DNA from: a virus
Direction: 5' to 3' (one strand)
Virus record (IMG/VR): IMGVR_UViG_3300042731_002827
Location: 1 to 21,098 of that record
Length of the DNA stretch: 21,098 nt
The position numbers and the translations under genes were made by a program. Below, one piece after another: positions 7,176-13,613 of the stretch; the first letter of the stretch is position 1, and each line of letters begins with the position of its first letter. The notes beneath the pieces are model-generated. The model was not told the DNA's origin. It was given only the letters and a program-made list of their open reading frames with translations, and did no database searches.

Positions 7176-7242
7176 AGTTTTGAGGGAAGGGCGGAGGTGT
7201 CACGTCAACCCCTCCCTCACCCACTGGTATGGCATCCACCAT
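7162..7242 (-). CDS. Possible 26-residue leader peptide
   Basis: An ATG at 7242 lies ten bases after AAGGAG (7258-7253) and opens a 26-codon frame, rich in Gly, Val and Pro, that stops at 7162 inside the coiled-coil gene. The stretch between the two larger genes is otherwise empty and the downstream gene lacks its own ribosome binding site, so a coupled leader peptide is reasonable. Its start codon falls in the stem of one hairpin (7220-7251) and its body in another (7182-7218). It is too short for codon statistics, so it remains a candidate. Confidence 0.32.
   Translation of the reverse strand: MVDAIPVGEGGVDVTPPPFPQNYGDI
7182..7218 (-). promoter_or_regulatory. GC-rich stem-loop before the coiled-coil gene
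   Basis: Positions 7209-7218 and 7182-7191 pair over 10 bp on the minus-strand RNA (GAGGGAGGGG with CCCTTCCCTC, including one G:U) around a 17-base loop. The 3' arm ends six bases before the ATG at 7175. A second hairpin just upstream pairs 7246-7251 with 7220-7225 and 7239-7242 with 7229-7232. Together they could gate ribosome entry or stabilise the message. Confidence 0.45.
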
Positions 7243-7274
7243 GGTAGTGGGACTCCTTTTTGGTTATCCCAAAA

Positions 7275-7970
7275 TCAGGTGTCAGTATCTAGTATCTGGA
7301 CTGTCATCCCTTCTTTCTTCAAGTCCTCAATACCCTCATCGTCAACCCAACCTACGATATAGTTTTGGTCGTGCTCTTTACCCGACCCATCGACTTTCAA
7401 ATCACTACGACCCATCACGTCGAGAATCATCTGACGGTGATGCGACCAACTATAATTCACTTTCACTTTGCGACTCTCGGGGAACTCGGTCAAGTCTTGT
7501 GCCTCTAGTTGAGCAGTCATCTCGCGACACTCCTCCTTACGTCGTTTTGCTTTCGCCCTGATTTCGTCCCTCAACTTCGTAATCGATGGGTGAGAGATTC
7601 TCCCGACTCTAAACCCAGTCCCGGTGAGATAGTTGAGTACGATACGGATCTTTCGATCAGAGGGACTCTGACCAAGAAATGAGCGTAGTTTGCGTACATT
7701 AGCTTGTTCATTCCCAGACCATGTACCAACGAGTTTTTCCCTTAACGTTTGCCACTCGCCCAGAGCTACCACTTCTACTATCGGGCGGGTCCACCATTCA
7801 CATCCTCGACCTTGAGCGGTAATCTCTCCCATGGCTATTGCCTGGTTGAGAGCTTTCTGTTTGGCGCCCTTCTCCGAGGCTGCGTTCCCTTGGGTATAGG
7901 GGTAACACTTCCCAGCGTCTCCCCACTTCCAACCTGGTCGCCCGTCAGTTTGACATCTCCTTAAAGGCAT
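7275..7970 (-). CDS. Protein with N-terminal CxxxGxPGxKWG...CYxY phage motif
   Basis: A 231-residue protein with an ATG at 7970 and GAGGT a few bases upstream. Residues 6-45 (CQTDGRPGWKWGDAGKCYPY, then Ala/Lys-rich) match a short motif I know from many phage structural-region proteins, with the general form C..DGKPG.KWG..GKCY.Y..G.....A..KA..QG.AI. It has no assigned function. The rest (about 66-231) is unfamiliar: a basic helical middle (RDEIRAKAKRRKEECREM) and a mixed C-terminal part (KVKVNYSWSHHRQMI to the end) that could be a small alpha/beta domain. It lies between TerL and portal with the other small genes. Coding is secure because of length, start and motif. Confidence 0.72.
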   Translation of the reverse strand: MPLRRCQTDGRPGWKWGDAGKCYPYTQGNAASEKGAKQKALNQAIAMGEITAQGRGCEWWTRPIVEVVALGEWQTLREKLVGTWSGNEQANVRKLRSFLGQSPSDRKIRIVLNYLTGTGFRVGRISHPSITKLRDEIRAKAKRRKEECREMTAQLEAQDLTEFPESRKVKVNYSWSHHRQMILDVMGRSDLKVDGSGKEHDQNYIVGWVDDEGIEDLKKEGMTVQILDTDT

Positions 7971-8001
7971 GGTAACCTCGAATAGAATTTACTGGATTTA
8001 C

Positions 8002-8060
8002 CTTGACGGGATCAAGGGAGCTGCTCGGGGGAGCAAAGCTAACACCTCAACCCCGTCAAG
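8002..8060 (-). repeat. Inverted repeat with nested hairpin in the 8056/7970 gap
   Basis: A perfect 9-bp inverted repeat (CTTGACGGG at 8002-8010, CCCGTCAAG at 8052-8060) encloses a smaller hairpin (GCTC 8023-8026 with GAGC 8031-8034, extended by AGCT pairs across a bulge). The outer arm includes the stop codon of the upstream gene. No T-run follows, so it is more likely a processing, stability or translation-control structure than a terminator. Confidence 0.45.
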
Positions 8061-8382
8061 CCTTCCCTCTCTTAGCAACCTCGCTCTCCCAAAGTAACGC
8101 AAACATCCGATCATTGCTTCTCATCACTTTGACCAAGGTCTGCACATTCCAGAGGATCTCGTCTATAGTATCACCGCGCAACAGATAAACATTGGATTCC
8201 GTTTCGTCAACGGCCTCATCACGAACCCCAGTCGCACCTGGTAGCTCTGAAACTGATCCATTGAAGAAAGGGGGACCGTTTACCTGATCGGTCGGGTTAA
8301 CCACCTGTCCCGCCTGAACCAACTCAGAGTAAATCTTATCATCGATTACCCGTGCTCCATCTCTACAAAATACGGTCTTCAC
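8056..8382 (-). CDS. Hypothetical protein, 108 residues
   Basis: Starts at GTG 8382 behind GGGGGAG (three bases of spacing) and stops inside one arm of an inverted repeat. The N-terminus (MKTVFCRDGARVIDDKIYSE) looks like a compact domain. The middle has a Pro/Gly-rich stretch, and the C-terminus (about 70-108) is a predicted amphipathic helix. No family is recognised. The order and spacing (just after the membrane coiled-coil gene) and the strong ribosome binding site support a real gene. It could be a minor structural or accessory protein. Confidence 0.62.
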   Translation of the reverse strand: MKTVFCRDGARVIDDKIYSELVQAGQVVNPTDQVNGPPFFNGSVSELPGATGVRDEAVDETESNVYLLRGDTIDEILWNVQTLVKVMRSNDRMFALLWESEVAKRGKA

Positions 8383-8383
8383 T

Positions 8384-8407
8384 GTCTCCCCCTTCAGTCT
8401 CCCCCTT
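8384..8407 (-). repeat. Tandem 11-base direct repeat at a ribosome binding site
   Basis: GTCTCCCCCTT (plus strand) occurs at 8384-8394 and again at 8397-8407, a 13-base period. On the minus strand each copy reads AAGGGGGAGAC and the second acts as the ribosome binding site of the 8382 gene. The same GGGGGAGAC lies directly before the ATG at 11695. It is probably a short duplication around a favoured ribosome binding site. Confidence 0.5.
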
Positions 8408-8765
8408 ACTTATGCGGCGGCTCTTCTAGTCCATCAAGCCCGTGCATAGCAATACAATGCCGGGTAATTACCGCCAACTGCCTTGTTATCAGATCGACTT
8501 GTTTTGTTACCCCTACGGTATAATCCCGGTGAGCCCTTCGCCTCTCTTCTTCTCGGATGAGTCGCCGTTCGTGGTCATCAAGATGTTTGTAGTGATCGCT
8601 AACATGCCCGTTGATTTTCTGCAGGCGTCCCAGTATAACCTCGTGCCTCTGTTTAACATCAGCTTTGAGGTTATAGTAGACCACCCCAATCAACAATATT
8701 ATTGTAGATCCAAACCCACCCGTTATCCACATTAGTATAGTAGCAGGTGAATGCAATTCGCTCAT
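8406..8765 (-). CDS. Single-span membrane protein with cytoplasmic coiled coil
   Basis: A 119-residue protein whose ATG at 8765 overlaps the TerL stop (ATGA). Residues 8-31 (ATILMWITGGFGSTIILLIG region) form one membrane helix. The rest is highly charged, with a helical heptad stretch 32-75 (RHEVILGRLQKI, HLDDHERRLIREEERRR) and a second helix 85-106. The build (N-terminal anchor plus coiled coil) resembles XhlA-like holin accessory proteins or spanin-like components, but I cannot assign a family. Coupling to TerL is unusual for a lysis protein, so a role at the membrane during assembly or packaging is equally possible. Confidence 0.68.
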   Translation of the reverse strand: MSELHSPATILMWITGGFGSTIILLIGVVYYNLKADVKQRHEVILGRLQKINGHVSDHYKHLDDHERRLIREEERRRAHRDYTVGVTKQVDLITRQLAVITRHCIAMHGLDGLEEPPHK

Positions 8766-10315
8766 ATAGCAAAAGCTTCCTTCTTTGATTCAAACTGCTC
8801 GAGTACTCCCACAGTCGAGTCGGGTCCGTCATCGTGACTCCCGTAAGGAAACTCACTCCACTGCGAAAAGTAATGAGCGGGTAGTGATGCTTCAAACAAA
8901 GTCCGCCGCTTGATTATAGGTTCCGCATTGAGAATTCGTTGGACCTTATTCTTACTCTGGGATACTTGCTTGAGTGGGAGAGAAACGCCCCTCTCTTTCG
9001 CACGTCTCTTCAGGAACGGAACCATGATCGCAAACCCTCCGTTGTCTTCGTAGTAGAGTGTACGGATTGGGTACTCTTCCATGAGATCAAGCGCCGCCTC
9101 AATCTGCTGCTCAGCAGATGCCCGCTTCAAGTAAACCTTTAACACCCAGTAGTACCTGAGAGGATCCCCCGATTCTCTCTTGACTCGTCGAGTAGCCACA
9201 ACCGAAATGGCTGCATAGTCCCGCTCATTCGCCGCCCCAGATCCTTTCTCCTTTCCAGTAGCAGGATCCCAGTAGGCAATTACCTGATAACCTTTGAGCG
9301 TACGACCATTAAGTGAGAACCTCTTAAACTGTGCTGTATCGTAGACTATCTCCTCTGCACCGCGATCGTAATTGAGAAACTCGAGAGCGAATGAGCGCCC
9401 CTTGATTAGCCTCTCACGTTCGACCAATCTCTCCATCGGCCACTGATGTGGCCAGAGAGCAGAGGAGTCCTCTTTTGTGTTACCGATTGGAAAGTCCTCA
9501 TACTCTCCTTTCGGGATATTGATCGCCCGGTACAGCTTCCCATCCCAAAGTGGATCCTTGAGGTAGGTGGCGACCAATGACTCTTTGTGCATAAAGTTGC
9601 CCTCTACGTAGATGTCACAGTCATGCGAACCTAGGTTGAGGATCGTATTTCTAAACCGATGGATGAGTCGCTGCCGACGAAAAGCGGTCGCTACATCATC
9701 CTCGTCCTGCGGGTCATCGCAGACCATTACATCGGGTCTACGATGCTCGTCCTTTAGTCCTCTAAACTTCGAATGGATCGATCTGGCTTCAACCGCTGCC
9801 CCACTCAACAGTTTGACCTTATCATCAGTCCACTTTACAAACTGACCCTTGAAGTCAAGCTGAGGAGTCAAGTGGGGGAAGTCAGCCAATAGGGTATCGT
9901 TGTTTTCGATCTCGTTCTGCAGCCCCAAAAAGTGGGGAGCTAGCGAGTCAGTAGATGCCCCGAAGAGGACTATGTAGTACTTCAACTTATAGGCCAACCA
10001 CCAGAGTGGAGCAGCAATCAACATAATCGTCGATTTCCCATGCTCCCGTGGCTCGGCTCGTATGACTCGTTTCCCCGTCTTGGGATCTTGGATAACCTCG
10101 AATAGATCCCGGTGATGTTCTCCGAACGGAGCAGTAAAGTGATGACCTAAGTAGATCTCACAGAACCGCTCAATGGACTGTCTCCCCTCCGCTACCCGAT
10201 CCTTGTCCGACAGCTCGAGCCGCTCCCGTGCTTGACGCAGGGCGGACACCGCTGGGCTGGTCATCGAGTTGGATGAGTCCCCAGTCCCGTTCAATACGTC
10301 TGAGAGTCTTGCCAT
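8762..10315 (-). CDS. terL: Terminase large subunit (packaging ATPase and nuclease)
   Basis: A 517-residue protein of normal length for the family. Residues 89-96 (PREHGKST) form the Walker A-type loop, 195-202 (DVMVCDDP) the Walker B strand with its acidic pair, and 115-121 (IVLFGAS) a neighbouring ATPase-core strand. The C-terminal RNase-H-like nuclease has its acidic residues in AYWDPATG (D350), YYEDNGG (E423, D424) and SHDDGPDSTVG (D495, D496, D499). The enzyme cuts concatemeric DNA and pumps it into the prohead through the portal. The ATG at 10315 lies inside the 3' end of terS, so the genes overlap by 146 bases; a shorter start at 10264 exists but has no ribosome binding site. Its stop overlaps the next start. 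Identification is firm. Confidence 0.95.
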   Translation of the reverse strand: MARLSDVLNGTGDSSNSMTSPAVSALRQARERLELSDKDRVAEGRQSIERFCEIYLGHHFTAPFGEHHRDLFEVIQDPKTGKRVIRAEPREHGKSTIMLIAAPLWWLAYKLKYYIVLFGASTDSLAPHFLGLQNEIENNDTLLADFPHLTPQLDFKGQFVKWTDDKVKLLSGAAVEARSIHSKFRGLKDEHRRPDVMVCDDPQDEDDVATAFRRQRLIHRFRNTILNLGSHDCDIYVEGNFMHKESLVATYLKDPLWDGKLYRAINIPKGEYEDFPIGNTKEDSSALWPHQWPMERLVERERLIKGRSFALEFLNYDRGAEEIVYDTAQFKRFSLNGRTLKGYQVIAYWDPATGKEKGSGAANERDYAAISVVATRRVKRESGDPLRYYWVLKVYLKRASAEQQIEAALDLMEEYPIRTLYYEDNGGFAIMVPFLKRRAKERGVSLPLKQVSQSKNKVQRILNAEPIIKRRTLFEASLPAHYFSQWSEFPYGSHDDGPDSTVGVLEQFESKKEAFAI

Positions 10316-10898
10316 CCTTCACGTACCTTGCTACAGTTAACGCCATTTGCTCCATCAACCGTTTGAAAGTTCTCATGGTGATGGATCCTTGGTTACGAAT
10401 ATCGTGCACGAGTTTGACGACCCGAGTCGCCTCCCTTATCAACGAAACAGCATGGCTGATGTCATACACCCTTGTGGGCTTTCGTGCCTTCTCGGGTTCC
10501 TTAGAGTTCTGCCATGACTTATTCCAGTTGATGAGAGCTTCGGTATACTCATCATACCGATTCACAAAGTCTATTGCCATTGCTCTGATCAGGTACAAAT
10601 CCTCTACCAGGTTCAAAGGGTCCTCACCCTTCTCTTTCAACTCATCGATCAGGTCAGTGACTCTCCGCCTTTTGACTGCTGAGTACATCCCGTGCTTGAT
10701 CGCTTTGGTGCCCCCATGAAACTTACATCTCCCCTGACCCAGGTGATCAGTTGCTTGCCCCGCTTTAGCCATACACGGTTTCCCTGACTTCTTCGGCGCT
10801 CCGCAGACGAGGTATCCACGAGTCGGGTGTCGCCCGTCTTTTGTCGGCTCATACGGGGACGGGGGTGTCCCGGTTTTGTATTTCTTTTTCTCACTCAT
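10170..10898 (-). CDS. terS: Putative terminase small subunit with Cys/HGG zinc-like motif
   Basis: A 242-residue protein. Residues 32-63 carry C32, C42, C58 and H61 in the pattern CGAPKKSGKPC...GRCKFHGG, followed by HGMYS, a motif known from a group of phage small-terminase-like and HNH-neighbouring proteins. Residues 75-200 are helical, with coiled-coil character (DLIDELKEKG, RTFKRLMEQMALTVARYV), suiting an oligomeric DNA-recognition subunit. The last about 35 residues are low-complexity (Gly, Ser, Ala) and are encoded in DNA that also encodes the TerL N-terminus. Position directly before terL is the main argument. The start overlaps the previous gene as ATGA. TerS is the likely but not certain function. 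Confidence 0.72.
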   Translation of the reverse strand: MSEKKKYKTGTPPSPYEPTKDGRHPTRGYLVCGAPKKSGKPCMAKAGQATDHLGQGRCKFHGGTKAIKHGMYSAVKRRRVTDLIDELKEKGEDPLNLVEDLYLIRAMAIDFVNRYDEYTEALINWNKSWQNSKEPEKARKPTRVYDISHAVSLIREATRVVKLVHDIRNQGSITMRTFKRLMEQMALTVARYVKDGKTLRRIERDWGLIQLDDQPSGVRPASSTGAARAVGQGSGSGGETVH

Positions 10899-11155
10899 CG
10901 TAAAAACCTTTTCTTGAGTAACTGGGTACGCAAAGGTACATCATGAAATCGATGGCTCTTACCATCCGCCTTTACTAAACAAAGTACTAGATCATCTCTG
11001 GGCGGACCCTCAAGATGGAGTCGGTCCATTAGATCGAACTGCCCTACCCAGATCACACTAGCCTCAACCTGCCATGGCCGTAAAGTAAACTCCGTGATTA
11101 GATCAGATCGAGCGGTAATGGCATTCTGTCGAAACAGTTTGTACTTCGACTCCAC
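10895..11155 (-). CDS. Hypothetical protein, 86 residues
   Basis: Starts at GTG 11155 with a poor ribosome binding site and ends overlapping the terS start by four bases. The sequence mixes beta-like hydrophobic strands (ASVIWVGQF, DDLVLCLVKADG) with a basic C-terminus (RTQLLKKRFLR), as in a small folded alpha/beta protein. No family is recognised. Conservation of the ATGA overlap with terS is the main reason for believing it. It could be a packaging accessory or a nucleic-acid-binding protein. Confidence 0.58.
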   Translation of the reverse strand: MESKYKLFRQNAITARSDLITEFTLRPWQVEASVIWVGQFDLMDRLHLEGPPRDDLVLCLVKADGKSHRFHDVPLRTQLLKKRFLR

Positions 11156-11211
11156 CTGGAAAGGCGTGAGGGTACTTAGGTAAAGATAGTCACACCATCC
11201 CAGATTCTTTA

Positions 11212-11529
11212 CTATGGATCCTCCTTAGTCCCGCGGTTCCCATACCACCATGGGGTGTAAGGTCGTCCCCACCCCAGATTCTGAGCAGTCATTTCCTCCA
11301 AGAAAACGACGTCAGGAGGTCTATCGTATTGGCGCCAGGTTGAGACCCGCTTCTTTGTCATAGCCCCATGACAGATGAAAGTGTAGATCTGCTCAACCGC
11401 AATAAAGGACTCCTCGATTATCACCTGCTTTACGCGGGTGTTACACTTAGCACAAATCGGATGGTATCCTCTATCCGTCTTTGGTTGGGAAAAGGCTGTC
11501 GAGCTTTCCCGAGACTTTACTGGCAACAT
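11212..11529 (-). CDS. Small zinc-site protein
   Basis: I take the ATG at 11529 (105 residues) rather than the GTG nine bases earlier. C26 and C29 (PICAKC) with C53 and H54 (FICHGAM) could form one zinc site around a short beta region (VKQVIIEESFIAVEQIYTF), as in small zinc ribbons. The C-terminus is aromatic and Gly/Pro-rich (GWGRPYTPWWYG). It overlaps the end of the membrane-protein gene by about 59 bases in another frame. No family is recognised. It is one of several small Cys-rich proteins in this genome. Confidence 0.62.
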   Translation of the reverse strand: MLPVKSRESSTAFSQPKTDRGYHPICAKCNTRVKQVIIEESFIAVEQIYTFICHGAMTKKRVSTWRQYDRPPDVVFLEEMTAQNLGWGRPYTPWWYGNRGTKEDP

Positions 11530-11695
11530 TCCACCCACCCATAATCGCGTTGATCCAGATCACTGCGGAAACGCAATCGGCTCCATCGATCCTCTTCATA
11601 CCAGTCAGGGTGCAAACCAAGATCGTCGAGAACATCGCAAGTATGAACTTCTGTTTGTGGATCGTCTTGTACCACTTTACTTCCACATCGCTCAT
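11471..11695 (-). CDS. Small two-helix membrane protein, holin-like
   Basis: A 74-residue protein with an ATG at 11695 directly behind GGGGGAGAC. Residues 17-33 (FILAMFSTILVCTLTGM) and 42-60 (VSAVIWINAIMGGWNVASK) are membrane helices. The layout KWY...helix...helix with a final motif near NVASKVSG resembles a family of short phage membrane proteins ending in NxAxK, often annotated as holin-like. A holin would make the inner-membrane lesion that triggers lysis. The neighbouring SGNH-hydrolase-like and other membrane genes make an envelope-directed cassette plausible, but no endolysin is seen. The gene is likely; its function is tentative. Confidence 0.68.
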   Translation of the reverse strand: MSDVEVKWYKTIHKQKFILAMFSTILVCTLTGMKRIDGADCVSAVIWINAIMGGWNVASKVSGKLDSLFPTKDG

Positions 11696-11703
11696 GTCTC
11701 CCC

Positions 11704-11838
11704 CTAGAAGATTGGATAAGTAAACGAATCCTTACTCTTCCTACGATAACGCCAGAGGTCATAGGTGGCCCTGTGCCACTTATACTTCTTACGGCAGTAC
11801 CGCTTAAGAAGTTTCCAATAGACCTTTACTCTTCGCAT
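11704..11838 (-). CDS. 44-residue basic protein overlapping the SGNH gene
   Basis: An open frame from ATG 11838 to TAG 11704, inside and beyond the 3' end of the SGNH-like gene (35-base overlap). It fills exactly the gap before the next gene, ending just before that gene's ribosome binding site. The product is very basic and aromatic (MRRVKVYWKLLKRYCRKKYK, then WHRATYDLWRYRRKS and so on), with GAG a few bases before the ATG. Such tight packing is typical of a real phage small gene. It might bind nucleic acid or a membrane surface; no family is recognised. An 8-bp inverted repeat (11784-11791/11805-11812) lies inside it. Confidence 0.55.
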   Translation of the reverse strand: MRRVKVYWKLLKRYCRKKYKWHRATYDLWRYRRKSKDSFTYPIF

Positions 11839-12445
11839 AATCTCTAACCTGGGTTGCTGCTATGACGTCAGCGGATCTGTTTGGATGAGGGTCGATTACT
11901 ATGCACCCATCCGGGTGGACTATATCCAAATCCAACGTCTCTAGGTAACGCTTACGAAACTCTCGGTCGACCCTTTTCTCTCGCTTGGCAAATCCGGGTC
12001 TACCTTCGAAGGTACATCGTAGGAAACCCCAACCCCTCCTCGCGAACTCAGCCAACATGTCATTCTCTGCTCTCACACCAAAGTCATAAGGAGCCCGTAG
12101 GGGATAACCACCCACGTTATACATAAAGAAAACGACTGAAGGATGCAACGCTTTGATCCTCTCCAAATCGTCCCAGTAGAGTTTGAGTAATCGCTCATCC
12201 TCCCAACCGCTCGATCTAAACTTTCGTAACCAACATAACGTCCGCTCCTTGAGTATCTCTGGTTCCTCTGGGAAAGAACGTATGGGTGTAGGCAGTTGTA
12301 CGAAGAGAGTACGCGGTTGCTTCTCCAACTCTTCTAACTTCTTTACAAACTCTGGGAGTCCCCAACCGCCCAGAGAAATCCCCTCCATTGGGATCATCTT
12401 CGGGAACCGCTTTGACCAACTACAACCAATGACCAGATCACTCAT
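11804..12445 (-). CDS. SGNH/GDSL-hydrolase-like protein
   Basis: A 213-residue protein whose ATG at 12445 overlaps the previous stop (ATGA). The N-terminus VIGCSWSKRFP matches block I of SGNH hydrolases, with candidate nucleophile S9. ISLGGWG (23-29) fits the block II glycine; N110 in FMYNVGG may be the block III position. VHPDGCIVIDPHPNRSA (176-192) carries the C-terminal catalytic-type pair D185 and H187 (DPHPN). SGNH enzymes are esterases or deacetylases, in phages often acting on cell-surface or virion polysaccharide acetyl groups. No signal peptide is seen, so it would act in the cytoplasm, on virions, or after lysis. The family call is likely; the substrate is unknown. Confidence 0.65.
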   Translation of the reverse strand: MSDLVIGCSWSKRFPKMIPMEGISLGGWGLPEFVKKLEELEKQPRTLFVQLPTPIRSFPEEPEILKERTLCWLRKFRSSGWEDERLLKLYWDDLERIKALHPSVVFFMYNVGGYPLRAPYDFGVRAENDMLAEFARRGWGFLRCTFEGRPGFAKREKRVDREFRKRYLETLDLDIVHPDGCIVIDPHPNRSADVIAATQVRDYAKSKGLLETS

Positions 12446-12765
12446 TCTTTGTGTTTCTTGTACAGAGCTATTGCCCAGGTCCTAAGTTCTTTTTGTTTCG
12501 CGGCTGGGATCTCATCCATTGATACCGTAACCGAGTCGTTTTTGTGCTTGACCCATTGGAAAGTGGTCCCTTTGAATTCACCCAACTCGACCCCGACCTG
12601 AACGTGCTTCTGATCGTAGACTATGATCGAGCGGACGCGCACGTGAGTGATGGTCCCCAAGTCAATCGGGTCGTCCATCTCCACCGCCACTTGCATCTGA
12701 CCAAATGCTATTGCTACCGCTAAAGGACCCAGTAGCAAAACCAGCAACTGCTTATCACGAAACAT
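12442..12765 (-). CDS. Exported or membrane-anchored small protein
   Basis: I take the ATG at 12765 (107 residues); a TTG one codon earlier is less likely. A purine-rich GGGGGAG lies about 11 bases upstream. The N-terminus has a short basic part (MFRDK) and a hydrophobic stretch (LLVLLLGPLAVAIAFG), then QMQVAVEMDD, like a signal peptide or anchor. The mature part alternates beta strands (THVRVRSIIVYDQ, HVQVGVELGEF, SVTVSMDEI) and ends in a Lys-rich helix. No family is recognised. With its neighbours (cohesin, dockerin, SGNH) it suggests a cassette acting outside the cytoplasm. Confidence 0.65.
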   Translation of the reverse strand: MFRDKQLLVLLLGPLAVAIAFGQMQVAVEMDDPIDLGTITHVRVRSIIVYDQKHVQVGVELGEFKGTTFQWVKHKNDSVTVSMDEIPAAKQKELRTWAIALYKKHKE

Positions 12766-12853
12766 CAATCTCTACTCTCCCCCGTTTTAGTCCCACCCGA
12801 TAAGGTTGGACTGGATACGATCGCGTCCTGAGAGCGAAGTATGCGAGCGTATT

Positions 12854-13048
12854 CTACAACTCAACCCGTCGGACCCCAAACTTCTTGACCTTTGGCAATT
12901 TCTTCTTGGGCTTATCCGGCTTAGGTTTCTTAGACGACTCTGATCGAGAACCCCTCAACAGATGGTAAAGCTTGATCAGTCGAGAACGGAACCGGGACCA
13001 TAACCGGCCCAAGGTCGTCCTCGGCATCTTGGTGGACGGCATAAGCAT
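12854..13048 (-). CDS. Small highly basic Lys/Pro-tailed protein, overprinted on the cohesin gene
   Basis: A 64-residue frame whose first 40 codons overlap the 3' end of the cohesin-like gene in another frame. The ATG at 13048 follows AGGAACGAGGT, a fair ribosome binding site; ATG 13042 is also possible. The N-terminal half is Arg-rich and could be helical (RLWSRFRSRLIKLYHLLRG). The tail is Lys/Pro-rich (KKPKPDKPKKKLPKVKK). Such proteins often bind nucleic acids or acidic surfaces. The open region past the cohesin stop and the start signal favour a real gene, but overprinting keeps confidence moderate. Confidence 0.48.
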   Translation of the reverse strand: MLMPSTKMPRTTLGRLWSRFRSRLIKLYHLLRGSRSESSKKPKPDKPKKKLPKVKKFGVRRVEL

Positions 13049-13613
13049 ACCTCGTTCCTACATTCGATGGCACTTCAAACTGAGGTGACACCACTTTCTG
13101 AGGATCTTGAGGATCAACCGTCCATGGATAAGTGGCAACAGCTACCTCAGCAAAAGTCCCATCGTTGGGGTCGACTGACTCTCCAACAAACACTAGAGTT
13201 CTCACCACACCAAAGCTCGCAGGCGGTGGTGTCCAAACCGCTTCGTAGATCACAGTAGTCTCTCCTACTAAAATCTCCCCGTCGGTAGTCTCCGGAAAGA
13301 AGTCCTCTGGTCCCTCAGTTCCCTGCCGGCTACCGACGACATTTTGTAGAGCGAGAGTTGAGGGTCCATTTACTTTGAAGGTTATCTCTAAAAGTGTCCC
13401 AAGAGGGATAAGGGTAGCTTGACTATAAACCCCAGAAAGCACCCCAGGATCATTAACACTCGCCCATCCCCGAGAAACACTCACGTACTCGAGAGCTACC
13501 GGATCAAACCTCAACTCAAACGAGAGTCCAAAAACATGTTCGTCGGTCAACAAACGCACAGGCACTTCCTGCCCAGTGGCTTGACCGAGTAACAAAGTTT
13601 CAAGGGTAATCAC
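12930..13613 (-). CDS. Cohesin-like domain protein
   Basis: I place the start at GTG 13613: it overlaps the dockerin gene's stop as GTGA and has GAGG seven bases upstream; a TTG six bases earlier is worse. The product is 227 residues. Residues about 5-116 follow the cohesin beta-sandwich pattern: VPVRLL, then FGLSFELRFDPVALEYVSVS (28-47), a loop with GVLSG (57-61), LGTLLEITFKVNG (71-83), STLALQNVVG (85-94) and a last strand GEILVG. Cohesins bind dockerins in cellulosomes and related extracellular assemblies. Residues 117-227 look like a second beta domain of Fn3 type. There is no signal peptide. Domain identity rests on pattern; a generic carbohydrate-binding-like sandwich is the alternative. 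Its coupling to a dockerin gene strengthens the cohesin call. Confidence 0.68.
   Translation of the reverse strand: MITLETLLLGQATGQEVPVRLLTDEHVFGLSFELRFDPVALEYVSVSRGWASVNDPGVLSGVYSQATLIPLGTLLEITFKVNGPSTLALQNVVGSRQGTEGPEDFFPETTDGEILVGETTVIYEAVWTPPPASFGVVRTLVFVGESVDPNDGTFAEVAVATYPWTVDPQDPQKVVSPQFEVPSNVGTRYAYAVHQDAEDDLGPVMVPVPFSTDQALPSVEGFSIRVV

Noticed and set aside
11517-11762. Minus-strand 81-codon frame overlapping the holin-like gene
   Set aside because: It is a shadow of the 11471-11695 gene, with no ribosome binding site and an Arg-rich out-of-frame composition.
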